Notes under the pieces: model-generated
What the model saw: only the letters and a program-made list of their open reading frames with translations
Database searches by the model: none
What the model was told of the DNA's origin: nothing
Program-made: the position numbers and the translations under genes
In this document: in pieces, positions 17,105 to 33,217 of the stretch
Position numbering within the stretch: position 1 is the first letter of the stretch
Layout: each line of letters starts with the position of its first letter
Origin: Thauera sp.
Lineage (GTDB): Bacteria; Pseudomonadota; Gammaproteobacteria; Burkholderiales; Rhodocyclaceae
Direction: 5' to 3'
Assembly: GCA_024235615.1 (NCBI GenBank)
Contig: JACKMB010000008.1
Location: 26,922-90,921 of the forward strand
DNA: 64,000 nucleotides

Positions 17105-19704
17105 GCCGCTGCCGTTTCCCCCGCCGTCGCTCCGCGCTCCGGCATGTACGCCGCCACCTGGCACAGGATCGCGGCGACGTAGGGGATGCACTGCAGGCAC
17201 AGGATGCCGACCCAGAGCTGGGTCTCGAGGTTGTTGGCGCCGCGCTGGGCGACCAGGGTGGCGGCGCCCATCAGCAGCGCGACCAGCATGCCGATCTCCT
17301 CGCGGATCGGGTTGAAGAAGGCGAGCGCGCCGCCGCCTCGCCAGCCCTTGGGCGTCACCACGAACACGCCCTTCTTCTTCACCAGGCCGGCGAACACGCC
17401 GCGCGCGATCGCATGTGCGAGGCCCACCGACAGGATCGAGGCGCCGAGGATGTCCTTCCACGGACAGTCCATGGTGCGCCGGTACAGGATGGGGCCGAGC
17501 GCGGCCTTGAAGATCATGAAGCCGAAGATCGGCAGCGCGAGCGACACCACCGGCAGGCCGAAGGCCTTCGGGAACAGCAGGATGCCCAGGGTCCACAGCA
17601 GGCTGCCGAACGCGAACACCAGCTGCAGCGCGTCGCCCAGCCAGGCGAACCAGCCGGTGAGGAAGTGGTAGCGCTGCGCGAGGTTGAGGGTGCTGCGCCC
17701 GATCATGTGCGGCAGGTGGGCCTTGAGGATCTGCATCGCGCCGAAGGCCCAGCGGAAGCGCTGGCTCTTGATCGCGGCGAAGCCCGAGGGGGTGAGGCCG
17801 CGGCCGAGGATGTGGTCGATGTAGCGCGTGTCGTAGCCCTTCTCGATCAGCCGCAGGCCGAGCTCGGTGTCCTCGCAGATGCACCACTCGGACCAGCCGC
17901 CGACCTCCTCGAGCGCGCGCCTGCGCACCATGGTCATGGTGCCGTGCTGGATCAGCGCGTTGCGCTCGTTGCGGTGGTGCATGCCGATGCGGAAGAAGCC
18001 GTCGAACTCCCAGTTGCACATGCGCTTGAAGGGCTGCCCCTCCCAGTCGCGGTGGGCCTGCGGCGCCTGCACCACGGCGACCTCGGGCTGGTCGAAGTGC
18101 GGCACCAGGCAGGCCAGCCAGTCGGGATCCACCACGTAGTCGGCGTCGACCACGCCCACCACCTCGGCGCGCGGGTCGGTGACCTTGAGGCCGTAGTTGA
18201 GCGCGCCGGCCTTGAAGCCGGGCCAGTTGGCGAGGTGGAAGAAGCGGAAGCGCGGGCCGAGCTCGGCGCAGCGGCGCTCGAGCGGCTTCCACAGCGCCTC
18301 GTCGCGGGTGTTGTTGTCGAGGATCAGGACCTCGAAGTTCTGATAGTTCATCTCCGCCAGGCTGTCGATGGTGGCGATCACCATCTCGGGCGGCTCGTTG
18401 TAGCAGGCCAGGTGGATGGACACGAAGGGCTGCTGCTCGGGCGGATGCGGCGGCAGCGGGGTGAAGCGGCGCGCCCACTTCTTCTTGAACAGCACCTCGC
18501 CGAACTCGAAGCCGTGCGACAGCAGCACCGCCGCGGTCATGCAGGTGGCGCCGATCAGCAGCACCAGGCCGATCAGGTCGCGCTGGGTGAGGTAGTACTC
18601 GACCGGTACGTTGATGCCGATGATCAGCGTCGAGATGCAGGCCTGGATCAGCGCGGCGAGGAAGAGGCGGCCGCCGATGCTCCAGCCCGGCAGGAAGAAG
18701 GCGGCCAGCATCATCGGGATGAAGGCGAGCGCGGCGGCGTTGCTGGCCTTGTGCGACCAGTGCGGGTCGCGCTCGACCACGCCCTCGAGCTGGTACTTGG
18801 GCTCGCGGTCGGCGTTGAACATGCCCCAGTAGGGGCCGGCCCAGCCCTCGACGTCCACCTTCCACGGCTGGTCGATCGCCTCCATGAGGAAGTAGTCGAT
18901 GCGCGCGGTGCGCGGATGGGCGAGGAACTCGCGCACGAAGCGCGCCTGGTTGTCGAGCGAGGGGATGGCGGCGTCGATGGTCGGGCCGCGGCTCGGCCAG
19001 CCGACCTCGCCGACGACGATCTTCTTGCGCGGATGCGCGCGCGCGACCTCGTCGTAGCGCTGGAAGGCATACTCCACCGCCTTGTCCACCGGCAGGCCCT
19101 CGTGGTACGGCAGCAGGTGCACGGTGATGTAGTCGACGTGCTTGGCGAGCTCGGGGTAGCGCAGCCACACGTGCCAGGGCTCGGCGGTGGACACCGGCTT
19201 GCGGATCGCCTTGCGAACCTCGTCGAGATAGACGATGAGCTCGCCGACCGTGACGTCGCCGCGCAGGATGGCCTCGTTGCCGACCATGACGCGCTCGATG
19301 TGGCGCATCTTGCGTGCGGCGTCGATCAGCGCCGCGACCTCGCGAGCGTTGGAGTCGGGGCGGGCGTCGATCCAGGCGCCGGCGGTGACCAGCATGTCGC
19401 GCTCGCCGGCGAGATCGAGCAGCTCGGGCAGGTCATTGACGCCGTAGGTGCGCAGGCCGTCGGAGTAGCGTCCGAGCAGGTCGAGGTCGGAGGCGAGCTC
19501 GGCGCGCGTGGGGTAGGTCCCCTTCAGCGGGCTCTGGTCGCGCTGGAAGCCGTTGTAGGCGAAGCCCTTGATGCTCTGGTTGGTGCCGATGAACTCGGTG
19601 CTGCGGTTGAGCTGCTGCCAGATCCAGTATTGCGCGAAGGCGACCACCGCGGCGATGGCGATCGCGGTGAGGATGCGGGCTGCGAAGGAGGCGGCGTTCT
19701 TCAT
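17101..19704 (-). CDS. GH17-GT2 fusion: membrane beta-glucan synthase
   Basis: An 867-residue membrane protein. After an N-terminal helix (residues 9-30) a GH17 domain spans about 40-310, with the likely acid/base Glu144 (VGNEAIL) and nucleophile Glu233 (VGEVGWPS). Helices near 325-395 lead to a GT2 processive synthase domain with DAD (520-522), ED (611-612) and QRFRW (648-652), then more helices. The architecture matches bacterial GT2-GH17 proteins that make and remodel beta-1,3-type glucans using periplasmic GH17 transglycosylase modules. AGGA before the ATG at 19704 supports the start. A second GH17 membrane protein is encoded upstream on the same strand. The exact polymer is not readable. 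Confidence 0.88.
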   Translation of the reverse strand: MKNAASFAARILTAIAIAAVVAFAQYWIWQQLNRSTEFIGTNQSIKGFAYNGFQRDQSPLKGTYPTRAELASDLDLLGRYSDGLRTYGVNDLPELLDLAGERDMLVTAGAWIDARPDSNAREVAALIDAARKMRHIERVMVGNEAILRGDVTVGELIVYLDEVRKAIRKPVSTAEPWHVWLRYPELAKHVDYITVHLLPYHEGLPVDKAVEYAFQRYDEVARAHPRKKIVVGEVGWPSRGPTIDAAIPSLDNQARFVREFLAHPRTARIDYFLMEAIDQPWKVDVEGWAGPYWGMFNADREPKYQLEGVVERDPHWSHKASNAAALAFIPMMLAAFFLPGWSIGGRLFLAALIQACISTLIIGINVPVEYYLTQRDLIGLVLLIGATCMTAAVLLSHGFEFGEVLFKKKWARRFTPLPPHPPEQQPFVSIHLACYNEPPEMVIATIDSLAEMNYQNFEVLILDNNTRDEALWKPLERRCAELGPRFRFFHLANWPGFKAGALNYGLKVTDPRAEVVGVVDADYVVDPDWLACLVPHFDQPEVAVVQAPQAHRDWEGQPFKRMCNWEFDGFFRIGMHHRNERNALIQHGTMTMVRRRALEEVGGWSEWCICEDTELGLRLIEKGYDTRYIDHILGRGLTPSGFAAIKSQRFRWAFGAMQILKAHLPHMIGRSTLNLAQRYHFLTGWFAWLGDALQLVFAFGSLLWTLGILLFPKAFGLPVVSLALPIFGFMIFKAALGPILYRRTMDCPWKDILGASILSVGLAHAIARGVFAGLVKKKGVFVVTPKGWRGGGALAFFNPIREEIGMLVALLMGAATLVAQRGANNLETQLWVGILCLQCIPYVAAILCQVAAYMPERGATAGETAAA

Positions 19705-20008
19705 GGTGGTTCCTGGGCGCCGTCCTGCAGGTACGACGCGGGTGCATTGCAAGGGCCTCGTGGGCCGCGGGTCGGAGCGAGCCCGGGCGGATGCGGCTCG
19801 CGCTCCGTTTTGGCGCTGCGCTGCCGCAATCGCGGAGCCCGCCGCACTGTGACAAAATGCGCGCGCCCGGCGAGGCGTCCGTCCTTCACTCCGACGGCGC
19901 GCATTTTATTCGCCATTTCAGCCCCTTACGAGCCGGCTGGGGTGCCAATTTGCAACACTTTGCACGTCTTTTCGGCGTGCGCTGATTTTGAAGGGAAAGC
20001 GTATCCCC

Positions 20009-20443
20009 ATGCCAACTAATTTGCCCAAACATGACGTCGCCCGCCCTCTTCTCGTCGGGCTCGCCCTTGCCGCGCTCGCGCTCTTGCTGCGCCACGGCGT
20101 GCTCGAGGCCGGCCTGCTGCCGCGCGACTGCACGGCCGCCGACGCGCCGGCACTGGCATGCCTGTTCAAGCAGGCCTTCGTGCACAGCTTCCTCGACCAG
20201 CGCATCGGCTGGGTGAGCCTGGTCGCGGGCGCGCTCGCCTTCGTGCGCGCCAGCCGCGGCCTGGCCTGGGCGGGCTGGCTGTGCGGGGTGGCGGGGCTGG
20301 TGCTGTACAGCTACGACCCGGCCGCGGTCGGTGCCTTACTCGCGCTGCTCGTGCTGGTGCGTCCGCACCAGCAGCACGGGCAGGGCCAGGGCGAGGCCGG
20401 TGAGCAGCCAGGCGATCGCCTGCGGGTTGGCCGGCTCGCTTGA
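20009..20443 (+). CDS. Small hypothetical membrane protein
   Basis: A 144-residue protein with about four hydrophobic segments (LLVGLALAALALLL, IGWVSLVAGALAF, WAGWLCGVAGLVLY, VGALLALLVLV) and a hydrophilic, Gln/Gly-rich tail. AGGGAA lies about 12 bases before the ATG. It is transcribed against the two GH17 genes, and its last 108 bases overlap the 3' end of the stand-alone GH17 gene on the opposite strand; the tail may be an extension into that gene. I do not recognise the family. Its position suggests, without proof, a role linked to the glucan genes. Confidence 0.6.
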   Translation: MPTNLPKHDVARPLLVGLALAALALLLRHGVLEAGLLPRDCTAADAPALACLFKQAFVHSFLDQRIGWVSLVAGALAFVRASRGLAWAGWLCGVAGLVLYSYDPAAVGALLALLVLVRPHQQHGQGQGEAGEQPGDRLRVGRLA

Positions 20444-21958
20444 CCAGCGCGCGACCACGCCGACCAGGATCACCAGCGCGAGGGTGATCTCGGCGCGCGT
20501 GGTGCCCGTGCGCCACCAGCCGATGACGCCGAGCACCACGGCGGGGACGAGGTATAGCAGGGTGGGGAAGTCACGGTAGCGCGGATCGACCCACAGCAGC
20601 AGCGCGGCCACCGCCGCGGCGAAAAGCAGCGCGCCGCGCAGCATGCCCAGCGAAGCGGCCTTGGAGCGCAGGCGCTCGCCCCGCTGCAGGATGCGTGCGG
20701 CGTGGCCGCTGTCGGGCAGCGGCTCGCCATACCAGCGCGCCAGCGTGAGCGGCAGCAGGGCGCCGAGCACGGCGACGCCGCCAAGCAGGCTCCATTCGAG
20801 CGCGTCGCGGTAGGCCAGGTGGGCGTGTTCCCAGTGCAGCACCGCGACCATTCCGCCGAGCGCGCCGGCTGCGCCGATCGCGCTCGCGCGCAGGCAGCGC
20901 GTGCGCCGGCCGGTGGCCGCGAGCAGGAAGGCGAGCACGCCGCCCACCGCCGCGCCGCCGAGTGGGCCGGCCACGCCCTCGCGCTCGGCGACCGTGCCGG
21001 CGAGCGGGAACTTGGGCTGCAGGCTGTCGGCGTCGAGCATGCCCCAGAAGCCGCCCACCGTGCCTTCGAGGCGGCGCTTCCAGGGCTGGTCGATGGCCTC
21101 GATGAGGTTGTAGTCCCAGCCCTCCGCGTGCGCACGATGCACGAACTCGCGGATGTAGCGCGCCTGATTCACCCGCGAGGGCCTGGATTCCTCGCGCTGG
21201 CGGCCGGCGCTCGGCCAGCCGGTCTCGCCGATGAGGATCTGCTTGCCGGCGAAGTGCTCCCCTACGTGTCTGCGCGTCTCGGCGACGTGCTCGAGCGCGA
21301 GCTCGATGTCGACCGGCTCGTCCTCCCAGAAGGGCAGGATGTGCACGGTGACGAAGTCGACCTCGGCGGCGAGGCTGTCATGGCGGGTCCAGAACTCCCA
21401 CACGTCGGCGTAGGTCACCGGCACCTGCGCGTGCGCCTTGGCGTGACGGATGAGCTCGCGCATCTCGTCCTCGGTGCGCTCGCGGCGCAGCAGGACCTCG
21501 TTGCCGACGATGAGCGCGCGCACGACGTCGGCGTTGGCGTTGGCGAGCGCGATCGCGCGCTCGAGCTCGCGCGCGTTCTTCGCCTTCTCGTAGCCGATCC
21601 AGGCGCCGAGCAGCACCTTGAGGCCGAGCGGGCGGGCGAGCTCGGGGACGTGCTCGAGGCCCTGGTCGATCGAGTACAGGCGTACGCAGTCGGTGATCTT
21701 CGCCAGCGCGGCGAGGTCGGCGGCGATCTGCTCGCGCTCGATGCGGGTGTCCTCGATCAGCGGGGTCTGGCCGGGGCGGTGATACGGCGCGTAGGACACG
21801 CAGCGCAGCTTCTCGCCTTCGGCGAGGTGCAGGTCGTGCATGGGCACCGGGCGCGTCTGCTGCCACAGCATGGCGGCGAGCAGCAGCAGCATGGCGGTGC
21901 TGGCGATGAGCAGGGCGAGCCAGAGGCGGCTGCGGTCGGTGCGTGGAGCGAAGATCAC
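20336..21958 (-). CDS. GH17-domain membrane protein
   Basis: A 540-residue protein with an N-terminal membrane helix (residues 12-32), a periplasmic GH17 domain (about 50-310) and a C-terminal set of about six to seven helices. Glu154 (VGNEVLL) and Glu245 (IGETGWPS) match the GH17 catalytic pair, and DQPWK is shared with the neighbouring GH17-GT2 protein. It has no glycosyltransferase domain and is likely a periplasmic beta-glucan transglycosylase or hydrolase acting with that synthase. The start codon is GTG with AAGGAA upstream. Confidence 0.82.
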   Translation of the reverse strand: MIFAPRTDRSRLWLALLIASTAMLLLLAAMLWQQTRPVPMHDLHLAEGEKLRCVSYAPYHRPGQTPLIEDTRIEREQIAADLAALAKITDCVRLYSIDQGLEHVPELARPLGLKVLLGAWIGYEKAKNARELERAIALANANADVVRALIVGNEVLLRRERTEDEMRELIRHAKAHAQVPVTYADVWEFWTRHDSLAAEVDFVTVHILPFWEDEPVDIELALEHVAETRRHVGEHFAGKQILIGETGWPSAGRQREESRPSRVNQARYIREFVHRAHAEGWDYNLIEAIDQPWKRRLEGTVGGFWGMLDADSLQPKFPLAGTVAEREGVAGPLGGAAVGGVLAFLLAATGRRTRCLRASAIGAAGALGGMVAVLHWEHAHLAYRDALEWSLLGGVAVLGALLPLTLARWYGEPLPDSGHAARILQRGERLRSKAASLGMLRGALLFAAAVAALLLWVDPRYRDFPTLLYLVPAVVLGVIGWWRTGTTRAEITLALVILVGVVARWSSEPANPQAIAWLLTGLALALPVLLVRTHQHEQRE

Positions 21959-22014
21959 CGTGTCCGGTTCCTTCCAGGTTCGGGTGGAGGCGCGGGGCGA
22001 CGCCGAATGTATGC

Positions 22015-22045
22015 AAAAAAAGAGCCACGCCCGCGGGCGTGGCTC
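22015..22045 (-). terminator. Intrinsic terminator of the gcv operon
   Basis: A perfect 24-base palindrome (GAGCCACGCCCG against CGGGCGTGGCTC, 22022-22045) followed on the minus strand by seven T residues, about 65 bases past the gcvP stop. Confidence 0.9.
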
Positions 22046-22108
22046 CTGCCTCCGAGGCTGGCGGATTCTACCAGCGCTCGGGGCCTCGTTCGCCGCTGCG
22101 GGCGGCGC

Positions 22109-25003
<2,895 letters not shown>

Positions 25004-25005
25004 GG

Positions 25006-25392
25006 TCAGGCCTGGGCGATTTCCGCTTCGTAGGCCGCGGCGTCCATCAGCGCAGTGATGTCGGCGGCGTTGGCCGGCTTGAGCTTGAACAGCCAGGCCG
25101 AGTAGGCGTCGGCGTTGACGCTCTCGGGGGCGTCGATCGCATCCTGGTTGTTGGCGACCACTTCACCAGCCACGGGGGCGTAGATGTCGGAGGCGGCCTT
25201 GACCGACTCGATCACCGCGCAGGATTCGCCAGCGGACAGCGCGCGGCCGGCTTCGGGCAGCTCGAGGAAGACGATGTCGCCGAGGGCTTCCTGGGCGTGG
25301 TCGGTGACGCCGATGGTCAGGGTGCCGTCGTCCTCGACGCGGACCCATTCGTGGGACTTGGTGTACTTGAGGGTGCTGGGGACGTTGCTCAT
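25006..25392 (-). CDS. gcvH: Glycine cleavage system H protein
   Basis: A 128-residue lipoyl carrier; the lipoylated residue is Lys65 in [13 protein letters not shown]. It shuttles the aminomethyl group from GcvP to GcvT. GGAG precedes the ATG. It lies 121 bases after gcvT and two bases before gcvP. Confidence 0.97.
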   Translation of the reverse strand: MSNVPSTLKYTKSHEWVRVEDDGTLTIGVTDHAQEALGDIVFLELPEAGRALSAGESCAVIESVKAASDIYAPVAGEVVANNQDAIDAPESVNADAYSAWLFKLKPANAADITALMDAAAYEAEIAQA

Positions 25393-25513
25393 GGTGTTCT
25401 CCGGTCGGGAAGGTGGGGGCGGGAAGTGTGGCGAAATGCGTGCTTGCGTCCGCTTCGTCGATCGCTTGCGGACGCGGTGAGAGGGCGGCCGGGGGCAGCC
25501 CTCGTGTTTCGGT

Positions 25514-26605
25514 TCAGACGAGCGCCTTGCCGTTGCGTACGAAGGGCAGCTTGACGGTGCGCGCCTTCAGGCGCTTGCCGCGGATGTCGACCTCGACGGC
25601 GTCTCCAGGCTGGCTGGCGAGCGGGAGGCGCGCGAAGGCGATCGATTTCTCCAGGGAGGGAGAGAAGCTGCCGCTCGTGGTCTCGCCCTCGCCGGCGGCG
25701 GTGAAGACCGTCATGTGCGAGCGCAGCACGCCCTTGTCCTCGAGGATCAGGCCGAGCAGGCGCTGGCTGGCCGGCCTGGCCTGCAGCGCGGCGCGACCGA
25801 CGAAGTCGCGGGTCTCGTCCTTCATGTCCACCGTCCACGACAGCCCGGCGTCCAGGGGAGAGACATCGTCGTCCATGTCCTGGCCATAGAGGTTCATGCC
25901 GGCTTCGAGGCGCAGGGTGTCGCGCGCGCCCAGGCCGCAGGGACGCACGCCGGCGGCGACGAGCGCGTTCCACATCGCTTCGGCGCGGATGGCGGGGACG
26001 GCGATCTCCAGGCCGTCCTCGCCGGTGTAGCCGGTGCGGGCGATCAGCAGGTCGCCTACGCGCGCGCCCACGAAGGGAGCCGGCACGCCGTTGGCGGTGG
26101 AGAGTTCTGGCAGGGCGGCGGTGGCGCGCTCGATCGCGCGCGGACCCTGGACGGCGATCATCGCCAGGTCGCGGCGCGCCTGCAGGGTCACGTTGGCGCC
26201 CGTGGCGGCGATGCGCTGGCGCATCCAGGCGACGTCCTTTTCCGCGGTGCCGGCGTTCACGACGATGCGATAGTCGGCATCGCTGAAGCGGTAGACGATG
26301 AGGTCGTCGATCACGCCGCCACGCTCGTTGAGCATGCAGGAGTAGAGCGCCTTGCCGCTGTCCTTGAGCTTGGCGACGTCATTGGCGAGCAGGCCGCGGA
26401 GCCAGGAGGTGGCGTCGGGGCCGGCGAGGTCAAGGGCGAGCATGTGCGAGACGTCGAACATGCCGGCGTCGCGACGCACCGCGTGATGCTCCTCGATCTG
26501 CGAACCGTAGTTCACCGGCATGTCCCAGCCGGCGAAATCGACCATGCGTGCGCCGGCGGCGACGTGGGCGGCGTGGAGGGGGGTCAGCTTGGCAGCGGTA
26601 GTCAT
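25514..26605 (-). CDS. gcvT: Aminomethyltransferase, T-protein of glycine cleavage
   Basis: A 363-residue T-protein that moves the one-carbon unit from GcvH to tetrahydrofolate, giving 5,10-methylene-THF and ammonia. The N-terminus ([20 protein letters not shown]) and [18 protein letters not shown] are diagnostic, as is [10 protein letters not shown] in the substrate region. It is the first gene behind the glycine riboswitch. Its product, methylene-THF, is also the substrate of FolD, encoded at 58.2 kb. Confidence 0.97.
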   Translation of the reverse strand: MTTAAKLTPLHAAHVAAGARMVDFAGWDMPVNYGSQIEEHHAVRRDAGMFDVSHMLALDLAGPDATSWLRGLLANDVAKLKDSGKALYSCMLNERGGVIDDLIVYRFSDADYRIVVNAGTAEKDVAWMRQRIAATGANVTLQARRDLAMIAVQGPRAIERATAALPELSTANGVPAPFVGARVGDLLIARTGYTGEDGLEIAVPAIRAEAMWNALVAAGVRPCGLGARDTLRLEAGMNLYGQDMDDDVSPLDAGLSWTVDMKDETRDFVGRAALQARPASQRLLGLILEDKGVLRSHMTVFTAAGEGETTSGSFSPSLEKSIAFARLPLASQPGDAVEVDIRGKRLKARTVKLPFVRNGKALV

Positions 26606-26666
26606 CGCGTAGGCGCTCCGTCAGGGTGAACGAAAAAGGGGCGGATACGGCTCCTCGCCGCGCACG

Positions 26667-26890
26667 CCCCATCTGTCCTTTTACCTGAGAGATTTTCCGT
26701 GGCCGCGCGGCAGCCTCTATATATATAGGTGCTGAGGCGGATGACGGTGTGCCCCTTCGGTGGGTACGCCGGCGCCCTGCGCCCGTACCGCTCTCCAGAC
26801 TTTTGCTGCGCACGCGGTCCTTTTGCCTGAGCGGTTCCGGGGGTTGCGCCTTCGGCGACTCCATCGAGGAGTTCTCTCCCGCGTGTCGCG
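26667..26890 (-). ncRNA. Tandem glycine riboswitch
   Basis: Two gcvT-type aptamers lie in the leader of gcvT on the minus strand. Aptamer 1 runs from about 26885 (GGGAGAGAACTCC) to 26808 (CAGGCAAAAGGACCGCG). Aptamer 2 runs from about 26800 (GTCTGGAGAGCGG), through CACCGAAGGGGCAC, to 26671 (CTCTCAGGTAAAAGGACAG). The conserved GGAGAG, CCGAAGG and CAGGNAAAAGGAC elements appear in both. The element would couple operon expression to glycine. A self-complementary CTATATATATAG (26717-26728) sits in a variable stem of aptamer 2. Confidence 0.95.
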
Positions 26891-26893
26891 CGG

Positions 26894-26923
26894 ACGATAA
26901 CACTTGCCCCGGCCGAGCCGCAA
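26894..26923 (-). promoter_or_regulatory. Possible gcv operon promoter
   Basis: On the minus strand TTGCGG (26923-26918) and TATCGT (26899-26894) with an 18-base spacer, just before the first aptamer. The match is modest, but the position suits a riboswitch leader. Confidence 0.35.
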
Positions 26924-27107
26924 CCGTGACGGAGGCATTGTCGGCTGCCCTCGCAGGCTCCATCTTGCGCGCCCCTCGCTCGCCAGCGTCTGCCGTAGCA
27001 CCGGCGCCGAGGAGCGCTGCATGGCGCCGCGTCTGCACTGGGGCGGATCGCCGCCTGCGCGCCGCATTCTCGCCCGTCTGCACTGCGGACTTCAATGCAG
27101 CGGTTCC

Positions 27108-27131
27108 TGCAGGAGGGCCGGCAGGCGCGAA
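27108..27131 (+). repeat. REP-like half element upstream of the rRNA promoters
   Basis: TGCAGGAG followed by GCCGGCAGGCGCGAA matches 22 of 24 positions of the right half of the repeat pair at 61897-62090. It lies in the 640-base gap between the glycine riboswitch and 16S, which otherwise holds the two rRNA promoters and leader and no credible gene. Confidence 0.55.
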
Positions 27132-27185
27132 CGGCGGCTGCAGCGTTCTGGATGGGTGCATCAGTATTTTTGCTGTTTTTTGTAG

Positions 27186-27213
27186 TTGACCGTTGGATTC
27201 GGGTGTCTATAAT
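27186..27213 (+). promoter_or_regulatory. rRNA operon promoter P1
   Basis: TTGACC (27186-27191) and a perfect TATAAT (27208-27213) with a 16-base spacer and a GC-rich discriminator (GCGCACC), as expected for a growth-rate-controlled rRNA promoter. Confidence 0.8.
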
Positions 27214-27346
27214 GCGCACCTCTTCCAGCGCGGCAGTGCTTGAACGCAGGCGCAGCGGTGCAGGGAGGGTTGGAGCGGTTGGGTGTTTCGGGGTCGGGTC
27301 GTTCGGGTGTTTTCCGGGGCGGCGCAAAAAAAGATTCGCGAGATGC

Positions 27347-27375
27347 TTGACAGGGTGATGTAGGTTCTACATAAT
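27347..27375 (+). promoter_or_regulatory. rRNA operon promoter P2
   Basis: A perfect TTGACA (27347-27352) and CATAAT (27370-27375) with a 17-base spacer, about 160 bases before the 16S start. Confidence 0.82.
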
Positions 27376-27402
27376 CTCGCTTCTTCGCTGCGGCAACGCA
27401 GC

Positions 27403-27445
27403 GATTCTTTAAAAACTTGGACAACCGATAAGTGTGGGTGCTTGG
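27403..27445 (+). promoter_or_regulatory. rRNA leader: boxA-like site and 16S processing-stem strand
   Basis: GATTCTTTAAAAA (27403-27415) resembles boxA for antitermination. ACAACCGATAAGT (27421-27433), followed by GTGGGTGCTTGG, is complementary to 29095-29120 downstream of 16S (ACTTATCGGTTGT preceded by CCAAGTATCCAC); together they form the RNase III-type stem enclosing precursor 16S. Confidence 0.7.
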
Positions 27446-27536
27446 TTGTTGCGGTCGGCGACTTTGGTCGCGGAAGTATCGCAATGATTGGTGCTCATGC
27501 TGATGAAAGTCAGTTATTTGAGTACTTTGCTGGATT

Positions 27537-29073
<1,537 letters not shown>

Positions 29074-29144
29074 CAAGAGATCAGGCCGCGACGGCCAAGT
29101 ATCCACAACTTATCGGTTGTTCAGGCGAGAAGAGCCTCGGATGA

Positions 29145-29221
29145 GGGTCTGTAGCTCAGCTGGTTAGAGCACCGTCTTGATAAGGCGGGGGTCGTTGGTT
29201 CGAACCCAACCAGACCCACCA
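29145..29221 (+). tRNA. tRNA-Ile (anticodon GAT)
   Basis: A 77-nt cloverleaf with encoded CCA. The acceptor stem GGGTCTG pairs with CAGACCC; anticodon GAT lies at 29179-29181 in loop TTGATAA; the T arm has GGTTCGAACCC. Standard position in the 16S-23S spacer. Confidence 0.97.
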
Positions 29222-29244
29222 AATCAAGGGATGCTCGAGACAGG

Positions 29245-29320
29245 GGGGCTGTAGCTCAGCTGGGAGAGCGGCGGCTTTGCAAGCCGTAGGTCGTCGGTTC
29301 GATCCCGACCAGCTCCACCA
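29245..29320 (+). tRNA. tRNA-Ala (anticodon TGC)
   Basis: A 76-nt tRNA with encoded CCA. The acceptor GGGGCTG pairs with CAGCTCC and contains the G3-U70 alanine identity pair; anticodon loop TTTGCAA gives TGC. It follows tRNA-Ile by 23 bases. Confidence 0.97.
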
Positions 29321-29439
29321 GCGCAGGGTGGAAAATCCTGCAGTGTGGAAAGTCCTCGAGGGGTGTGTGGCGTCAGGCGTGACGAGTGGGACGTGCGTGG
29401 TGTGCACGGCACTCCTTACTCCTGACTCTTCACGAGTCG

Positions 29440-29451
29440 TGCTCTTTAACA
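29440..29451 (+). promoter_or_regulatory. boxA antitermination site before 23S
   Basis: TGCTCTTTAACA is an exact match to the E. coli rRNA boxA, placed in the tRNA-23S spacer. Just before it the spacer has degenerate TCAGGCGTGACGAG / ACTCCTTACTCCTGACTC units that may fold on each other. Confidence 0.8.
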
Positions 29452-29616
29452 AAGTGGAAGAAGTGTAGTACGTACCGAGCCGGTGCGTACTGCAAGTTGT
29501 GTGATTGCATTGATCCGGCGCTGAGCTTGTCAGCGTAGCGTCGGGTCGCACAAACGAGTTCGTTCCTGTACGCGGGCCTTCGCGGTGGCAACATCGAGGA
29601 GGGTCCAAGGTTATAG

Positions 29617-32606
<2,990 letters not shown>

Positions 32607-32723
32607 ATAACCTTCAAAACAAAACGAACTCGATCCTCTGGACATCACACGATCTCCAGACAATCACACAACACTTCTTCCAATCTTTGCTTCAGCAGCC
32701 AAAACGCTGAAGAACAAGTCAAA

Positions 32724-32838
32724 GTCTGACGACCATAGCTGTGTGGAACCACCCCTTCCCTTCCCGAACAGGACCGTGAAACGCACACGCGCCGATGATA
32801 GTGAGGTCCGCCCTCGTGAAAGTAGGTCATCGTCAGAC
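32724..32838 (+). rRNA. rrf: 5S ribosomal RNA
   Basis: About 115 nt. Terminal stem GTCTGACGA pairs with TCGTCAGAC; the internal CCCGAACAGGACCGTGAAAC and CGCCGATGATAGT are standard 5S sequence. It lies 117 bases after 23S. Confidence 0.95.
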
Positions 32839-32851
32839 TAACCCACAAAAC

Positions 32852-32885
32852 AACGCCCCACGCACCTCTTCGTGCCTGGGGCGTT
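32852..32885 (+). terminator. Probable rRNA operon terminator
   Basis: Stem AACGCCCCA with TGGGGCGTT, extended by an inner CGCAC/GTGC pairing around CTCTTC, starting 14 bases after 5S. No T run follows, so termination efficiency is uncertain. Confidence 0.65.
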
Positions 32886-33217
32886 GCGCCGTATACGCGT
32901 CACGCATGGCGATCAGACCGCGCAGACCGCTACGTTCCGCAGGAGCGCAGCGAGGCAGCGAAGCTGCCGATCGGCTCCGGAGGCTGTGCCGCTCGCCGCG
33001 CCGTCCGGTCCGAGCCTGCCGCTGCGCCCACATTGAGGCTCTGCCGCTTCGTTGATCCAGGAGCGAGGGGCGCGCCCCGCATGGAGAACGCTTCCAGACG
33101 AGCGACGACCTAAAGTCAGGGCACCTCGCGTTCGTGCCCGCCCATGCTCCGAGCAAGACACTTCTCGGTGGGGCCGGGCGGGCGCAGCGGCGGACCTTCC
33201 AGGTTTTTCGCCCGGGC
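32886..33217. other. Intergenic stretch without recognisable features
   Basis: 332 bases between the rRNA terminator and the FAH-family gene. GC-rich, with no convincing gene, RNA or mobile-element signature that I can see. Confidence 0.5.

Noticed and set aside
32886-33217. Possible mobile-element remnant after the rRNA operon
   Set aside because: No terminal repeats, transposase similarity or target duplication could be seen.
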